Positions 1 to 9,072 of a stretch of 64,000 nucleotides of DNA are shown piece after piece (the stretch's first letter is position 1; the number at the start of each line of letters is the position of its first letter). The DNA lies in assembly GCF_000732615.1 (NCBI RefSeq), contig NZ_JPGL01000030.1:46287-110286 (forward strand), written 5' to 3'. The notes below the pieces were generated by a model, which saw only the letters and a list, made by a program, of their open reading frames with translations, ran no database searches and was not told where the DNA came from. A program made the translations under genes and the position numbers. Origin of the DNA: Burkholderia paludis (GTDB lineage: Bacteria > Pseudomonadota > Gammaproteobacteria > Burkholderiales > Burkholderiaceae).

Positions 1-1079
1 CCGACCCGCAGCGTGCCCGACGGATGCCCGAAACGCACCGCGTTGCGTTCGCCGCCGCCCGCCGCCAGGTTGACGAGCGTGCCGGGGATCGCCGCGGCCG
101 TGCCGATCGCAACCGCCGCCGTGCCCATCATCGCGTGATGCAGCTTGCCCATCGACATCGCGCGCACCAGCAGGTCGACATCGCCCGCGTTCACGCGCTT
201 GCCGCTCGATGCGACGTAATCGGCCGGCTTCGCGACGAACGCGATCTTCGGCGTGTGCTGCCGCGTCGCGATTTCGTCGAGCGTATCGATCAGGCCCATG
301 CGCAGCGCGCCGTGCGCGCGAATCGTCTCGAACTTCTCGAGCGCCTTCGCATCGCCGTTGATCGCGTCCTGCAGCTCGGTGCCCGTATAGCCGATCGCTT
401 CGGCCTCGACGAAGATCGTCGGGATCCCCGCGTTGATCATCGTCGCCTTCAGCGTGCCGACGCCCGGCACCGCGAGATCGTCGACGAGGTTGCCGGTCGG
501 GAACATCGACCCGCCCGCGCCCTCTTCCTCGGCGGCCGGATCCATGAATTCGAGCTGCACTTCGGCGGCCGGGAACGTGACGCCGTCCAGCTCGAAGTCG
601 CCCGTCTCCTGCACCGCGCCGTTCGTGACCGGCACGTGCGCGACGATCGTCTTGCCGATGTTCGCCTGCCAGATCCGCACGATCGCCACGCCGTCACGCG
701 GCACGCGCGCCGGATCGACCAGGCCGCCGCTGATCGCGAACGGGCCGACCGCCGCCGACAGGTTCCCGCAGTTGCCGGTCCAGTCGACGAACGCCTTGTC
801 GATCGCGACCTGCCCGAACAGGTAATCGACGTCGTGGCCGGGCCGCGCGCTCTTCGACACGATCACCGTCTTGCTGGTGGACGACGTCGCGCCGCCCATC
901 CCGTCGATCTGCTTGCCGTACGGATCGGGGCTGCCGATCACGCGCAGCAGCAGCGCATCGCGCGCGGCGCCCGGCGCCTGCGCGGCGTCGGGCAGATCCT
1001 GCAGCCGGAAGAACACGCCCTTGCTGGTGCCGCCGCGGATGTAGGTCGCGGGAACCCTGATTTGAGGAATATGAGCCAT
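1..1079 (-). CDS. prpF: 2-methylaconitate cis-trans isomerase PrpF, 3' end cut by the window edge
   Basis: Last gene of the methylcitrate operon. PrpF isomerises the 2-methylaconitate made by AcnD so that it can be hydrated to 2-methylisocitrate. The start is the ATG at 1079 (MAHIPQIRVPATYIRGGTSK). About 359 residues are visible of a family usually near 395, so only the C-terminal tail is missing. The family hallmark is present: a TSSTSK stretch ending at Lys70 and WTGNCGN with Cys104, which probably match the Lys/Cys pair implicated in PrpF catalysis. It follows acnD by 194 bp on the same strand. The acnD-prpF arrangement defines the second form of the cycle, as opposed to prpD. Identification is firm. 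Confidence 0.95.
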   Translation of the reverse strand, partial: MAHIPQIRVPATYIRGGTSKGVFFRLQDLPDAAQAPGAARDALLLRVIGSPDPYGKQIDGMGGATSSTSKTVIVSKSARPGHDVDYLFGQVAIDKAFVDWTGNCGNLSAAVGPFAISGGLVDPARVPRDGVAIVRIWQANIGKTIVAHVPVTNGAVQETGDFELDGVTFPAAEVQLEFMDPAAEEEGAGGSMFPTGNLVDDLAVPGVGTLKATMINAGIPTIFVEAEAIGYTGTELQDAINGDAKALEKFETIRAHGALRMGLIDTLDEIATRQHTPKIAFVAKPADYVASSGKRVNAGDVDLLVRAMSMGKLHHAMMGTAAVAIGTAAAIPGTLVNLAAGGGERNAVRFGHPSGTLRV

Positions 1080-1273
1080 GTCCGTTGTATCCCTGATCCG
1101 CGGGAAGCCGTGCGTCCGCCCGGCTTCCCGCCCGATGCCGCGCGCGCCGGAGCGATGCGCGGCAAACCGAATCCGGCCTGCCGCGCGGCCGGCGCTCCTG
1201 CGCCGCCGCGACAACCGGCCCTTCGTTCGGCGCACCGCCGACGGCGCGCCGAACCGACTTTACCGCCTTCCCG

Positions 1274-3868
1274 TCACGCCGCCTGCGACGATTCCAGGAA
1301 GTCCTGCGCGAAACGCTGCAGCACGCCGCCCGCTTCGTAGATCGACACTTCCTCGGCCGTATCGAGCCGGCACGTCATCGGCACCTCGACACGCTCGCCG
1401 TTCCTGCGGTGAATCACGAGCGTCAGGTCGGCGCGCGGCCTGCGCTCGCCGATCACGTCGAAGGTCTCGGTGCCGTCGATGCCGAGCGTCGTCCGGTTGG
1501 TGCCGGGCTTGAACTCGAGCGGGAGCACGCCCATCCCGATCAGGTTCGTGCGGTGGATCCGCTCGAACCCTTCGGCGGCGATCGCCTCGACGCCCGCGAG
1601 CCGCACGCCCTTCGCCGCCCAGTCGCGCGACGAGCCCTGGCCGTAGTCGGCGCCGGCGACGACGATCAGCGGCTGCTTGCGATTCATGTACGTCTCGATC
1701 GCTTCCCACATCCGCATGACCTTGCCGTCCGGCTCGACGCGCGCGAGCGAGCCCTTCTTCACCGCGCCATCGACCACCGCCATCTCGTTGATCAGCGTCG
1801 GGTTCGCGAAGGTCGCGCGCTGCGCGGTCAGGTGGTCTCCCCGGTGCGTCGCGTACGAGTTGAAGTCTTCTTCCGGCAGGCCCATCTTCGCGAGGTACTC
1901 GCCGGCCGCGCTGTCCAGCAGGATCGCGTTCGACGGCGACAGGTGGTCGGTCGTGATGTTGTCGCCGAGCACCGCGAGCGGGCGCATGCCCTGCAGCGTG
2001 CGCTCGCCGGCCAGCGCGCCTTCCCAGTACGGCGGGCGGCGGATGTAGGTGCTCTGCGCGCGCCAGTCGTACAGCGGCGCCGCGCGCTCGCCCGCGTCGG
2101 CGCTGCGCGCGAACATCGGCTCGTAGACCTTGCGGAACTGCTCGGGCTTCACGCTCGACGCAACGATCGCATCGATCTCCTCGTCGGTCGGCCAGATATC
2201 CTTCAGCGTGACGGGCTTGCCGTCCGGGTCGTGGCCGAGCACGTCCTTCTCGATGTCGAAGCGGATCGTGCCGGCGATCGCGTATGCGACGACCAGCGGC
2301 GGCGATGCGAGGAACGCCTGCTTCGCATACGGGTGGATGCGGCCGTCGAAGTTGCGGTTGCCGGACAGCACGGCCGTCGCGTACAGGTCGCGGTCGACGA
2401 TCTCCTGCTGGATCTTCGGGTCGAGCGCGCCCGACATGCCGTTGCAGGTCGTGCACGCGAACGCGACGATGCCGAAGCCGAGCTTCTCGAGCTCGGGCAG
2501 CAGGTTCGCTTCTTCCAGGTACAGCTCGACCGCCTTCGAGCCAGGCGCGAGCGAACTCTTCACCCACGGCTTGCGCGTGAGGCCGCGCGCGTTCGCGTTG
2601 CGCGCGAGCAAGGCGGCGGCGATCACGTTGCGCGGGTTGCTGGTGTTCGTGCAGCTCGTGATCGCGGCGATGATCACCGCGCCGTCGGGCATCTCGCCCG
2701 CCTTCTCTTCCCACTGGCCGGCGATCCCGCGCGCGGCGAGATCGGACGTCGGCAGCCGCTTGTGCGGGTTCGACGGGCCGGCCATGTTGCGCACGACGCT
2801 CGACAGGTCGAACGTCAGCGTGCGCTCGTACTGCGCATTGGCGAGCGTGTCGGCCCACAGGCCCGCCGCCTTCGCGTAGGTCTCGACGAGCTTCACCTGC
2901 TCGTCGCTGCGGCCGGTGAGACGCAGGTAGTCGGTCGTCTGGCCGTCGATGAAGAACATCGCCGCCGTCGCGCCGTATTCGGGCGCCATGTTCGAGATCG
3001 TCGCGCGATCGCCGAGCGTGAGGCTCGCCGCGCCGGCGCCGCGGAATTCGAGATAGGCGCCGACCACCTTTTCCTTGCGCAGGAATTCGGTCAGCGCGAG
3101 CACGACGTCAGTCGCGGTGATGCCGGGCTGGCGCTTGCCGGTCAGCTCGACGCCGACGATGTCCGGCAGGCGCATCCACGACGCGCGGCCGAGCATCACG
3201 TTCTCCGCCTCGAGCCCGCCGACGCCGATCGCGATCACGCCGAGCGCGTCGACGTGCGGCGTGTGGCTGTCGGTGCCGACGCAGGTGTCCGGATACGCGA
3301 CGCCGTCGTGCGCCTGGATCACCGGCGACATCTTCTCGAGGTTGATCTGGTGCATGATGCCGTTGCCCGGCGGGATCACGTCGACGTTCTCGAACGCCTT
3401 CTTCGTCCACTCGATGAAGTGGAAGCGATCCTCGTTGCGGCGATCCTCGATCGCGCGGTTCTTCGCGAACGCGTCCGGATCGAAGCCGCCGCATTCGACG
3501 GCGAGCGAGTGGTCGACGATCAGTTGCACCGGCACGACCGGGTTCACCTTCGCCGGGTCGCCGCCGGCGTCGGCGATCGCGTCGCGCAGGCCTGCGAGAT
3601 CGACGAGCGCCGTCTGGCCGAGGATGTCGTGGCACACGACGCGCGCCGGGAACCACGGGAAATCGCGCTCACGCTTGCGCTCGACGATCTGCTTCAGCGA
3701 ATCGGCAAGGATCGCCGGATCGCAGCGGCGCACGAGGTTTTCGGCGAGCACGCGCGACGTGTACGGCAGCGTGTCGTAGGCGCCGGGCGCGATCGCGTCG
3801 ACCGCGGCGCGCGCGTCGAAATAGTCCAGCGACGTGCCGGGCAGGGGTTTGCGGTTGGCGGTATTCAT
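1274..3868 (-). CDS. acnD: Fe/S-dependent 2-methylcitrate dehydratase AcnD
   Basis: Aconitase-superfamily enzyme that dehydrates 2-methylcitrate to 2-methylaconitate in cytosolic propionyl-CoA breakdown; it needs PrpF as partner. The protein is 864 residues, normal for AcnD. The [4Fe-4S] cysteines are visible as Cys406 in SCTNTSNP and Cys472/Cys475 in ACTTCNG. The substrate loop GTDSHTPH lies near residue 198 and the C-terminal swivel domain (GDNITTDHLSP onward) is complete. The open frame extends 23 codons upstream, but MNTANRKPLPGTSLDYF at 3868 is the sensible start. It lies between prpC and prpF. AcnD is preferred over AcnA because of the operon and PrpF. Confidence 0.96.
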   Translation of the reverse strand: MNTANRKPLPGTSLDYFDARAAVDAIAPGAYDTLPYTSRVLAENLVRRCDPAILADSLKQIVERKRERDFPWFPARVVCHDILGQTALVDLAGLRDAIADAGGDPAKVNPVVPVQLIVDHSLAVECGGFDPDAFAKNRAIEDRRNEDRFHFIEWTKKAFENVDVIPPGNGIMHQINLEKMSPVIQAHDGVAYPDTCVGTDSHTPHVDALGVIAIGVGGLEAENVMLGRASWMRLPDIVGVELTGKRQPGITATDVVLALTEFLRKEKVVGAYLEFRGAGAASLTLGDRATISNMAPEYGATAAMFFIDGQTTDYLRLTGRSDEQVKLVETYAKAAGLWADTLANAQYERTLTFDLSSVVRNMAGPSNPHKRLPTSDLAARGIAGQWEEKAGEMPDGAVIIAAITSCTNTSNPRNVIAAALLARNANARGLTRKPWVKSSLAPGSKAVELYLEEANLLPELEKLGFGIVAFACTTCNGMSGALDPKIQQEIVDRDLYATAVLSGNRNFDGRIHPYAKQAFLASPPLVVAYAIAGTIRFDIEKDVLGHDPDGKPVTLKDIWPTDEEIDAIVASSVKPEQFRKVYEPMFARSADAGERAAPLYDWRAQSTYIRRPPYWEGALAGERTLQGMRPLAVLGDNITTDHLSPSNAILLDSAAGEYLAKMGLPEEDFNSYATHRGDHLTAQRATFANPTLINEMAVVDGAVKKGSLARVEPDGKVMRMWEAIETYMNRKQPLIVVAGADYGQGSSRDWAAKGVRLAGVEAIAAEGFERIHRTNLIGMGVLPLEFKPGTNRTTLGIDGTETFDVIGERRPRADLTLVIHRRNGERVEVPMTCRLDTAEEVSIYEAGGVLQRFAQDFLESSQAA

Positions 3869-3946
3869 GATGTGGGGAACTCGGGTATGGCGTCCGGCGC
3901 ACGCCGGCCCCCCGTCATGCGGGCAGCCGGCGTGCACGGTTGGCGA

Positions 3947-5119
3947 TCAGCGCTTCTCGATCGGCACGAACTGCAGGTCTTCCGGACCGGTGTAGTTCGC
4001 GCTCGGGCGGATGATCTTGTTGTCGATGCGCTGCTCGATGATGTGCGCGCTCCAGCCGGACGTGCGCGAGATCACGAACAGCGGCGTGAACATCGCGGTC
4101 GGCACGCCCATCATGTGATACGACACCGCGCTGAACCAGTCGAGGTTCGGGAACATCTTCTTCGCTTCCCACATCACCGATTCGAGGCGCTCGGCGATGT
4201 TGTACAGCTTCAGGTCGCCCGCTTCCTTCGACAGCTTGTGCGCGACGCCCTTGATCACCTTGTTGCGCGGATCGGAGATCGTGTAGACCGGGTGGCCGAA
4301 GCCGATCACGACTTCCTTGTTTTCGACGCGGCGGCGGATATCGGCTTCGGCGTCGTCCGGCGAGCTGTAGCGGCTCTGGATTTCATACGCGACTTCGTTC
4401 GCACCGCCGTGCTTCGGCCCGCGCAGCGCGCCGATCGCGCCGGTGATCGCCGAGTAGATGTCCGAGCCCGTGCCCGCGATCACGCGGCCGGTGAACGTCG
4501 ACGCGTTGAATTCGTGCTCCGCGTACAGGATCAGCGACGTGTGCATCGCCTCGACCCACGACTTCGACGGCGTCTTGCCGTGCAGCAGGTGCAGGAAGTG
4601 GCCGCCGATCGAGTCGTCGTCGGTTTCCGTCTCGATGCGCTTGCCGTTGTGCGAGAAGTGATACCAGTACAGCAGCATCGAGCCGAGCGATGCCATCAGG
4701 CGGTCGGCGATGTCGCGCGCGCCCGGCAGGTTGTGGTCGTCCTTCTCCGGCAGCACGGTGCCGAGCACCGACACGCCGGTGCGCATCACGTCCATCGGGT
4801 GCGCGGACGCCGGGATTTGCTCGAGCGCCGCCTTCAGCGCGTTCGGCAGGCCGCGCAGCGCGCGCAGCTTGGTCTTGTACGCGGCCAGTTCGGTCAGGTT
4901 CGGCAGCGTGCCGTGCACGAGCAGGTGCGCGATTTCCTCGAATTCGCACGATTCGGCGACGTCGAGAATGTCGTAGCCGCGATAGTGCAGGTCGTTGCCG
5001 GTCTTGCCGACCGTGCACAGCGCCGTATTGCCGGCCGTCACGCCCGACAGCGCCACCGACTTCTTCGGCTTGAATGCGCCTGCGGCGGCCGGTGCTGCTG
5101 CGTCTTTCGTCTCGCTCAT
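3947..5119 (-). CDS. prpC: 2-methylcitrate synthase PrpC
   Basis: Condenses propionyl-CoA with oxaloacetate to 2-methylcitrate. It is a 390-residue citrate-synthase fold with the catalytic triad visible: His237 in GPKHGGANE, His276 in GFGHPVYT and Asp327 in PNLDWFSA. I start at the ATG at 5119 (MSETKD), because GGAGAACGG sits directly upstream as ribosome-binding site. A TTG five codons earlier overlaps that site and is less likely. It lies 107 bp downstream of prpB and 78 bp upstream of acnD in the same operon. A housekeeping citrate synthase is the only alternative and the context rules it out. Confidence 0.96.
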   Translation of the reverse strand: MSETKDAAAPAAAGAFKPKKSVALSGVTAGNTALCTVGKTGNDLHYRGYDILDVAESCEFEEIAHLLVHGTLPNLTELAAYKTKLRALRGLPNALKAALEQIPASAHPMDVMRTGVSVLGTVLPEKDDHNLPGARDIADRLMASLGSMLLYWYHFSHNGKRIETETDDDSIGGHFLHLLHGKTPSKSWVEAMHTSLILYAEHEFNASTFTGRVIAGTGSDIYSAITGAIGALRGPKHGGANEVAYEIQSRYSSPDDAEADIRRRVENKEVVIGFGHPVYTISDPRNKVIKGVAHKLSKEAGDLKLYNIAERLESVMWEAKKMFPNLDWFSAVSYHMMGVPTAMFTPLFVISRTSGWSAHIIEQRIDNKIIRPSANYTGPEDLQFVPIEKR

Positions 5120-5233
5120 GTTTCCGTTCTCCAATGTGTATCGGGGGTATCAGCGGTCGTTCCAACCGGCGCCGCGGCGCCGGGCCCAACCGATGCAAAG
5201 CGTTCCGGAATCGTGTCCCGGCGCGCGGGCGCG

Positions 5234-6127
5234 TTACTTCTTGCCCTGCGCGAACAGCTCGTCGAGCTTGCGCTCGTATTCGTGATAGCCGAGGAAGTCG
5301 TACAGCTCGGCGCGCGTCTGCATCGTCGGCACGGCCGCCTTCTGCGTGCCGTCGCGGCGCAGCGTTTCGTAGAAATTCAGCGCGGCCTTGTTCATCGCGC
5401 GATATGCGCCGCAGCAATACAGCGCGATATCGACGTTCGCCTCGCGCAGTTCGTCGAGCGTGAACAGCGGCGTCGAGCCGAACTCGGTCAGGTTCGCGAG
5501 GATCGGCACCTTCACGGCCGCCTTGAAGCGGCGATAGTCGTCGAGCGTCTTCATCGCTTCCGGGAAGATCATGTCCGCGCCGGCCTCGACATAGGCCACC
5601 GCGCGCTCGATCGCCGAATCGATCCCCTCGGCGGCGGCGGCATCGGTGCGCGCCATGATCACGAACTGGTCGTCGGTACGCGCATCGACCGCCGCCTTCA
5701 CGCGGTCGACCATTTCCTCGGTCGGCACGACTTCCTTGCCCGGACGGTGGCCGCAGCGCTTCTGGCCGACCTGGTCCTCCAGGTGCACGGCCGCGACGCC
5801 GGCCTTGATGAACGAGCGCACCGTGCGCGCGATGTTGAACGCGCCGCCCCAGCCCGTATCGATGTCGACCAGCAGCGGCAGGTCGGTCGCGTTGGTGATC
5901 CGGTTCGCGTCGATCAGCACGTCTTCCATCGTGCTGATGCCGAGATCGGGGATCCCGAGCGAGTTCGCGGCGACGCCGCCGCCCGACAGGTACACGGCCT
6001 TGAAGCCGACGGCCTGCGCCATCTTGGCCGCGTACGCGGTGATCGCGCCGACCACCTGCAGCGGCTGTTCCGCCGCGACTGCCGCGCGGAATTTCGCGCC
6101 GGCGCTCTGAAGATGCGTATTGCTCAT
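5234..6127 (-). CDS. prpB: 2-methylisocitrate lyase PrpB
   Basis: Last enzyme of the cycle: splits 2-methylisocitrate into pyruvate and succinate. The protein has 297 residues, typical of PrpB. The isocitrate-lyase-superfamily signature is KRCGHRPGKE with catalytic Cys125, and the Mg-binding DIDTGWGG segment lies near residue 88. The start at 6127 (MSNTHLQSAG) is preceded by a textbook AGGAGG. It is the first gene of prpB-prpC-acnD-prpF and is transcribed from the sigma-54 promoter 31 bp upstream, away from prpR. Confidence 0.97.
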   Translation of the reverse strand: MSNTHLQSAGAKFRAAVAAEQPLQVVGAITAYAAKMAQAVGFKAVYLSGGGVAANSLGIPDLGISTMEDVLIDANRITNATDLPLLVDIDTGWGGAFNIARTVRSFIKAGVAAVHLEDQVGQKRCGHRPGKEVVPTEEMVDRVKAAVDARTDDQFVIMARTDAAAAEGIDSAIERAVAYVEAGADMIFPEAMKTLDDYRRFKAAVKVPILANLTEFGSTPLFTLDELREANVDIALYCCGAYRAMNKAALNFYETLRRDGTQKAAVPTMQTRAELYDFLGYHEYERKLDELFAQGKK

Positions 6128-6157
6128 GAACGGCCTCCTGATGGAATGCCCGATAAC

Positions 6158-6173
6158 AGCAAGGACCGGGCCA
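6158..6173 (-). promoter_or_regulatory. Sigma-54 promoter of the prp operon
   Basis: Read on the minus strand this is TGGCCCGGTCCTTGCT, which fits the sigma-54 consensus TGGCACG-N4-TTGCT with one change. The GG and GC dinucleotides at -24 and -12 are correctly spaced. Predicted transcription starts about 20 bp before prpB, leaving a short leader with the AGGAGG. The divergent prpR encodes the matching activator. Confidence 0.85.
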
Positions 6174-6260
6174 GCTCGCTGAACTCCGCTAACCCACTGA
6201 TTCTTAAGCAACCGGCACGGGCGACGTTGCGCCCGGAGATTTCAAATCGGCAATCTCATG

Positions 6261-6274
6261 TTTCAAAAATGAAA
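6261..6274. promoter_or_regulatory. Palindrome, probable PrpR enhancer site
   Basis: TTTCA-AAAA-TGAAA is a perfect 5-bp inverted repeat about 110 bp upstream of the predicted prpB start site, the usual distance for a sigma-54 enhancer. A related ATTTCAAAT lies at 6239-6247. The pair is close to the prpR start at 6298, so autoregulation is plausible. Assignment to PrpR is inferred from position. Confidence 0.5.
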
Positions 6275-6297
6275 TCGCACGCGCATAATCCACCGTC

Positions 6298-8280
6298 ATG
6301 GACCTCTCCTCGACCAAGCCCGTCGGCCCGGCCGATCGCGCGGTGCGCCCGCGCATCTGGGCGATGGGTATCAGCCGCCTGCGCGATCTCTTTCGCGAGA
6401 TCGCCGGCGAATTCGACGAACGCGCCGACGTGCGCATCGTCACGCGCGCCTATGAGGATGCGCTCAGCGCGATCGCCGAGGCCGGCACCGCGCGGCCCGA
6501 CGTGATCGTCGCGGCCGGCTCGAACGGCGGCTTCCTGAAAACGCGCGCGCAAGTGCCGGTGGTGGTGGTGTCGCCCACCGGCTTCGACGTGATGCAGGCG
6601 CTCGCGCGCGCGCGGCGCGACGCATCGCGGATCGCGCTCGTCAGCGCCGGGGAAACGCCGCCCGAAGTGCGCCGCTTCGTCGCCGCATACGGCCTCGACG
6701 TGCAGTTTGCGTCATATCAGTCCGCGCAGGAAGCGGAAGCCTGCGTGCACGACCTGCACGACCGCGGCATCGAGACGATCGTCGGCCCCGGCCTCGTCAC
6801 CGATCTCGCGGCCAGCGCCGGCATGGGCGCGGTGTTCCTGTATTCGCACGCATCGGTACGCAAGGCCGTCGATACGGCGCTCGAAGTCGCCTATGCGACG
6901 CACGCCGAGGCGTTCCGCCGCCAGCGGCTCGACAACCTGCTGCAGCACCTGCGCGACGGCGTGGTCGCGCTCGACGCGCGCGGCCGCGTCGAGGCGATCA
7001 ACGAGCGGCTCGCGTCGGCGCTCGGGGTCGAACCCGCGGCGGCCGTCGGCCGCGCGCTCGTCGACCTGCGCCCGGAGTTGCGCACGCTGCGCGGCGAGGA
7101 CGGCGATGCGCTCGCGACCGTGCGCGGCGTGCGCTACGTCGTGCATCGCGGGCCGCTCGTCGATCGCGGCGTCACGTCGGGCAGCGTGCTGACGTTCCAG
7201 GAATCTCGCGCGGTCGAACGGCTCGACCGCGCATTGCGTTCGCAGCCGACCACGCAGCAGTTCGCCGCGCGCTACGCGCTCGACGACGTGATCGGCGCCT
7301 CCGCGCCGATGGCGCGCGTGCGCGATCTCGTGCGCCGCTATGCGAAATCGGACGCGACCGTCCTGGTGCTCGGCGAAAGCGGCACCGGCAAGGAAATGAT
7401 CGCGCAAAGCCTGCACGCGCTGTCCGCGCGGCGCGGCTACCCGTTCGTCGCGGTCAACTGCGGCGCGTTTCCGGAAGCGCTGCTCGAAAGCGAGCTGTTC
7501 GGCTATGAAGAAGGCGCGTTCACCGGCGCGCGGCGCGGCGGCAAGACCGGCCTGTTCGAGGCCGCGCACCGCGGCACGCTGTTTCTCGACGAGATCGGCG
7601 AGATGCCGCCGTCGCTGCAGAGCCGGCTGTTGCGCGTGCTGCAGGAGCGCGAGGTGATCCGTCTCGGCTCGACCGAGCCGATCCGCATCGACGTGCGCGT
7701 GGTCGCCGCGACGCACCGTCCGCTGCTCGCGGCCGTCGAGGCCGGCACGTTCCGCGCGGATCTCTATTACCGGCTCAACATCCTGAACGTCGGCCTGCCG
7801 CCGCTGCGCGAGCGCGCGGCCGACATCCCGGCGCTCGCGGCCACGCTGCTCGTGCAGGCCGCGCGGCGCGAACCCCGCCTGGCCGACCGCCTGCGCGACG
7901 CCGGCGACGCCGCGCGCGTGCTCGGCGCGACCCAGGCAACGCTGGCACGCTACCGGTGGCCCGGCAACGTGCGCGAACTGCAGAACGTGATCGAACGGAT
8001 CGCGGTGGAACTGGCCGAGGAAGCCGACGAAGGCGATCCCGCCGGCGCATGCGGCACGCTCGATCCCGACGCGCTGCGGGCGATCGCGCCCGAGCTGTTC
8101 GTCGCGCCGCCCGACACGGCCGACGCCGACGACGCGCAGACGCTGCACGCGCGCCGCCGCCGTGCGGAAGCGGACGAAATCCGCGCGGCACTCGACGCGT
8201 GCGGCGGCGACCGCGACCGCGCATGCGCGATGCTCGGCATCAGCAAGACGACGCTGTGGCGGAAGCTGTCGGCGAAATAG
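6298..8280 (+). CDS. prpR: Propionate catabolism activator PrpR (sigma-54 dependent)
   Basis: Enhancer-binding protein that turns on prpBC-acnD-prpF, probably on binding 2-methylcitrate. The 660 residues hold an N-terminal PrpR sensor domain (about 1-190), a PAS-like linker (about 200-290), a AAA+ ATPase with Walker A GESGTGKE at 359-366 and the sigma-54 contact loop GAFTGA at 406-411, and a C-terminal Fis-type helix-turn-helix (ACAMLGISKTTLWRKL). All key motifs are intact. Divergent from prpB over 170 bp that carry the operon promoter and a palindrome. Confidence 0.95.
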   Translation: MDLSSTKPVGPADRAVRPRIWAMGISRLRDLFREIAGEFDERADVRIVTRAYEDALSAIAEAGTARPDVIVAAGSNGGFLKTRAQVPVVVVSPTGFDVMQALARARRDASRIALVSAGETPPEVRRFVAAYGLDVQFASYQSAQEAEACVHDLHDRGIETIVGPGLVTDLAASAGMGAVFLYSHASVRKAVDTALEVAYATHAEAFRRQRLDNLLQHLRDGVVALDARGRVEAINERLASALGVEPAAAVGRALVDLRPELRTLRGEDGDALATVRGVRYVVHRGPLVDRGVTSGSVLTFQESRAVERLDRALRSQPTTQQFAARYALDDVIGASAPMARVRDLVRRYAKSDATVLVLGESGTGKEMIAQSLHALSARRGYPFVAVNCGAFPEALLESELFGYEEGAFTGARRGGKTGLFEAAHRGTLFLDEIGEMPPSLQSRLLRVLQEREVIRLGSTEPIRIDVRVVAATHRPLLAAVEAGTFRADLYYRLNILNVGLPPLRERAADIPALAATLLVQAARREPRLADRLRDAGDAARVLGATQATLARYRWPGNVRELQNVIERIAVELAEEADEGDPAGACGTLDPDALRAIAPELFVAPPDTADADDAQTLHARRRRAEADEIRAALDACGGDRDRACAMLGISKTTLWRKLSAK

Positions 8281-8326
8281 GCTCGCCCGGATTCGACGCG
8301 CCGCCGCGCGCGCCCGAACACGCTCG

Positions 8327-8947
8327 TCAGTCGGCCTTGTGATAGTGGCGGTACGCCTTCGCGCGATTGCCGCACGACGACATCGAGCACCAGCGACGGC
8401 TGCCGTTCTTGCTGTCGTCGATGAACAGCCACTGGCACGCATCGTTCGCGCAACGCTTGACCTTCGCGAGCCGCGCGCCGCCCAGCAGGTCGATCGCCGA
8501 CCACAATACCGGGCTCAGCAGCCGGGCCAGCGTCGCGCGGCCCTCCGCGATCCGCCACGCGTAGCCGCCGTCGACGCGCGCCAGCGCGATGCGCGGCGCC
8601 GCTTCCGCGAGAAAGCCGCCGAGCAGCGCGAGATCCTCGGCCTGCGGCTCACGCTGCTCGGCCTGTGCATGAAAGAGCCGATACAGCGCGTCGCGCAACG
8701 CGAGCGCGCGCGCAAGCGCCGCCGGCGCCCCCTCCTCCACGCTACGCGTGCCGCACGTTTGCGCCAGGCTGGCCGGCACGCCGGCCTGCTCCCGGCACCA
8801 CGCCAGCAGATCGTCCATCGTCCCGAGGGTTTCGGTCGGCGAGTCGCTGCCGCGCCAGTACAGCGTGTTCGCGAAATCGATGCTCAGGGTTTCGGGCGGC
8901 GCCGGAATCAGGCAGTCCATCGTGACGGAAGGGTGCATATGGCTCAT
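8327..8947 (-). CDS. CGNR zinc-finger (ABATE-domain) regulator
   Basis: Putative DNA-binding regulator of the ABATE/CGNR family. The N-terminal half carries the stress-linked ABATE-type domain (TLSIDFANTLYWRG) and the C-terminus a zinc finger with CANDAC, WCSMSSC and the name-giving CGNR at about 192-195. The chosen start is MSHMHPSVTM at 8947 (206 residues). Upstream in-frame ATGs at 8968 and 8971 lie inside a palindrome and are less likely. It is convergent with prpR and divergent from a VOC gene, across a shared region with two near-identical palindromes that I infer to be its operators. Confidence 0.85.
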   Translation of the reverse strand: MSHMHPSVTMDCLIPAPPETLSIDFANTLYWRGSDSPTETLGTMDDLLAWCREQAGVPASLAQTCGTRSVEEGAPAALARALALRDALYRLFHAQAEQREPQAEDLALLGGFLAEAAPRIALARVDGGYAWRIAEGRATLARLLSPVLWSAIDLLGGARLAKVKRCANDACQWLFIDDSKNGSRRWCSMSSCGNRAKAYRHYHKAD

Positions 8948-8962
8948 GTCCGGATCGTATCT

Positions 8963-8978
8963 AACCATCATGCTGGTT
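8963..8978. promoter_or_regulatory. Palindromic operator, copy 1
   Basis: AACCATCATGCTGGTT is a near-perfect 16-bp palindrome overlapping the -35 box of the promoter read toward the VOC gene. Its reverse complement differs from the second copy 43 bp away at only one or two positions. Likely bound by the CGNR regulator or another dimeric repressor. Confidence 0.6.
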
Positions 8979-9005
8979 GACAAGCCCGGGGACGCTTCCT
9001 AACAT
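8977..9005 (+). promoter_or_regulatory. Sigma-70 promoter of the VOC gene
   Basis: A consensus TTGACA at 8977-8982 is followed after 17 bp by TAACAT at 9000-9005. Both boxes abut or overlap the flanking palindromes, so bound protein should block RNA polymerase. The opposite strand carries TTGTCA with TACGAT 18 bp downstream, suitable for the CGNR gene. Confidence 0.65.
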
Positions 9006-9021
9006 AACCAGCATGGTGGTT
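9006..9021. promoter_or_regulatory. Palindromic operator, copy 2
   Basis: AACCAGCATGGTGGTT, directly after the -10 box, is the second member of the operator pair (consensus ACCA-n-CATG-n-TGGT). The two centres are 43 bp apart, about four helical turns, so bound dimers would lie on the same face. Confidence 0.6.
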
Positions 9022-9072
9022 AAAAACAGGTTTGCTGCACGGAAGTCCCTTCTCGATTCAAGGAGCCAACTG

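Noticed and set aside
1409..6505. Very long open frame (about 1700 codons) on the strand opposite the prp genes
   Set aside because: Arg/Ala/His/Val-rich composition with no fold, lying exactly antisense to prpB, prpC and acnD; an artefact of high GC codon bias.
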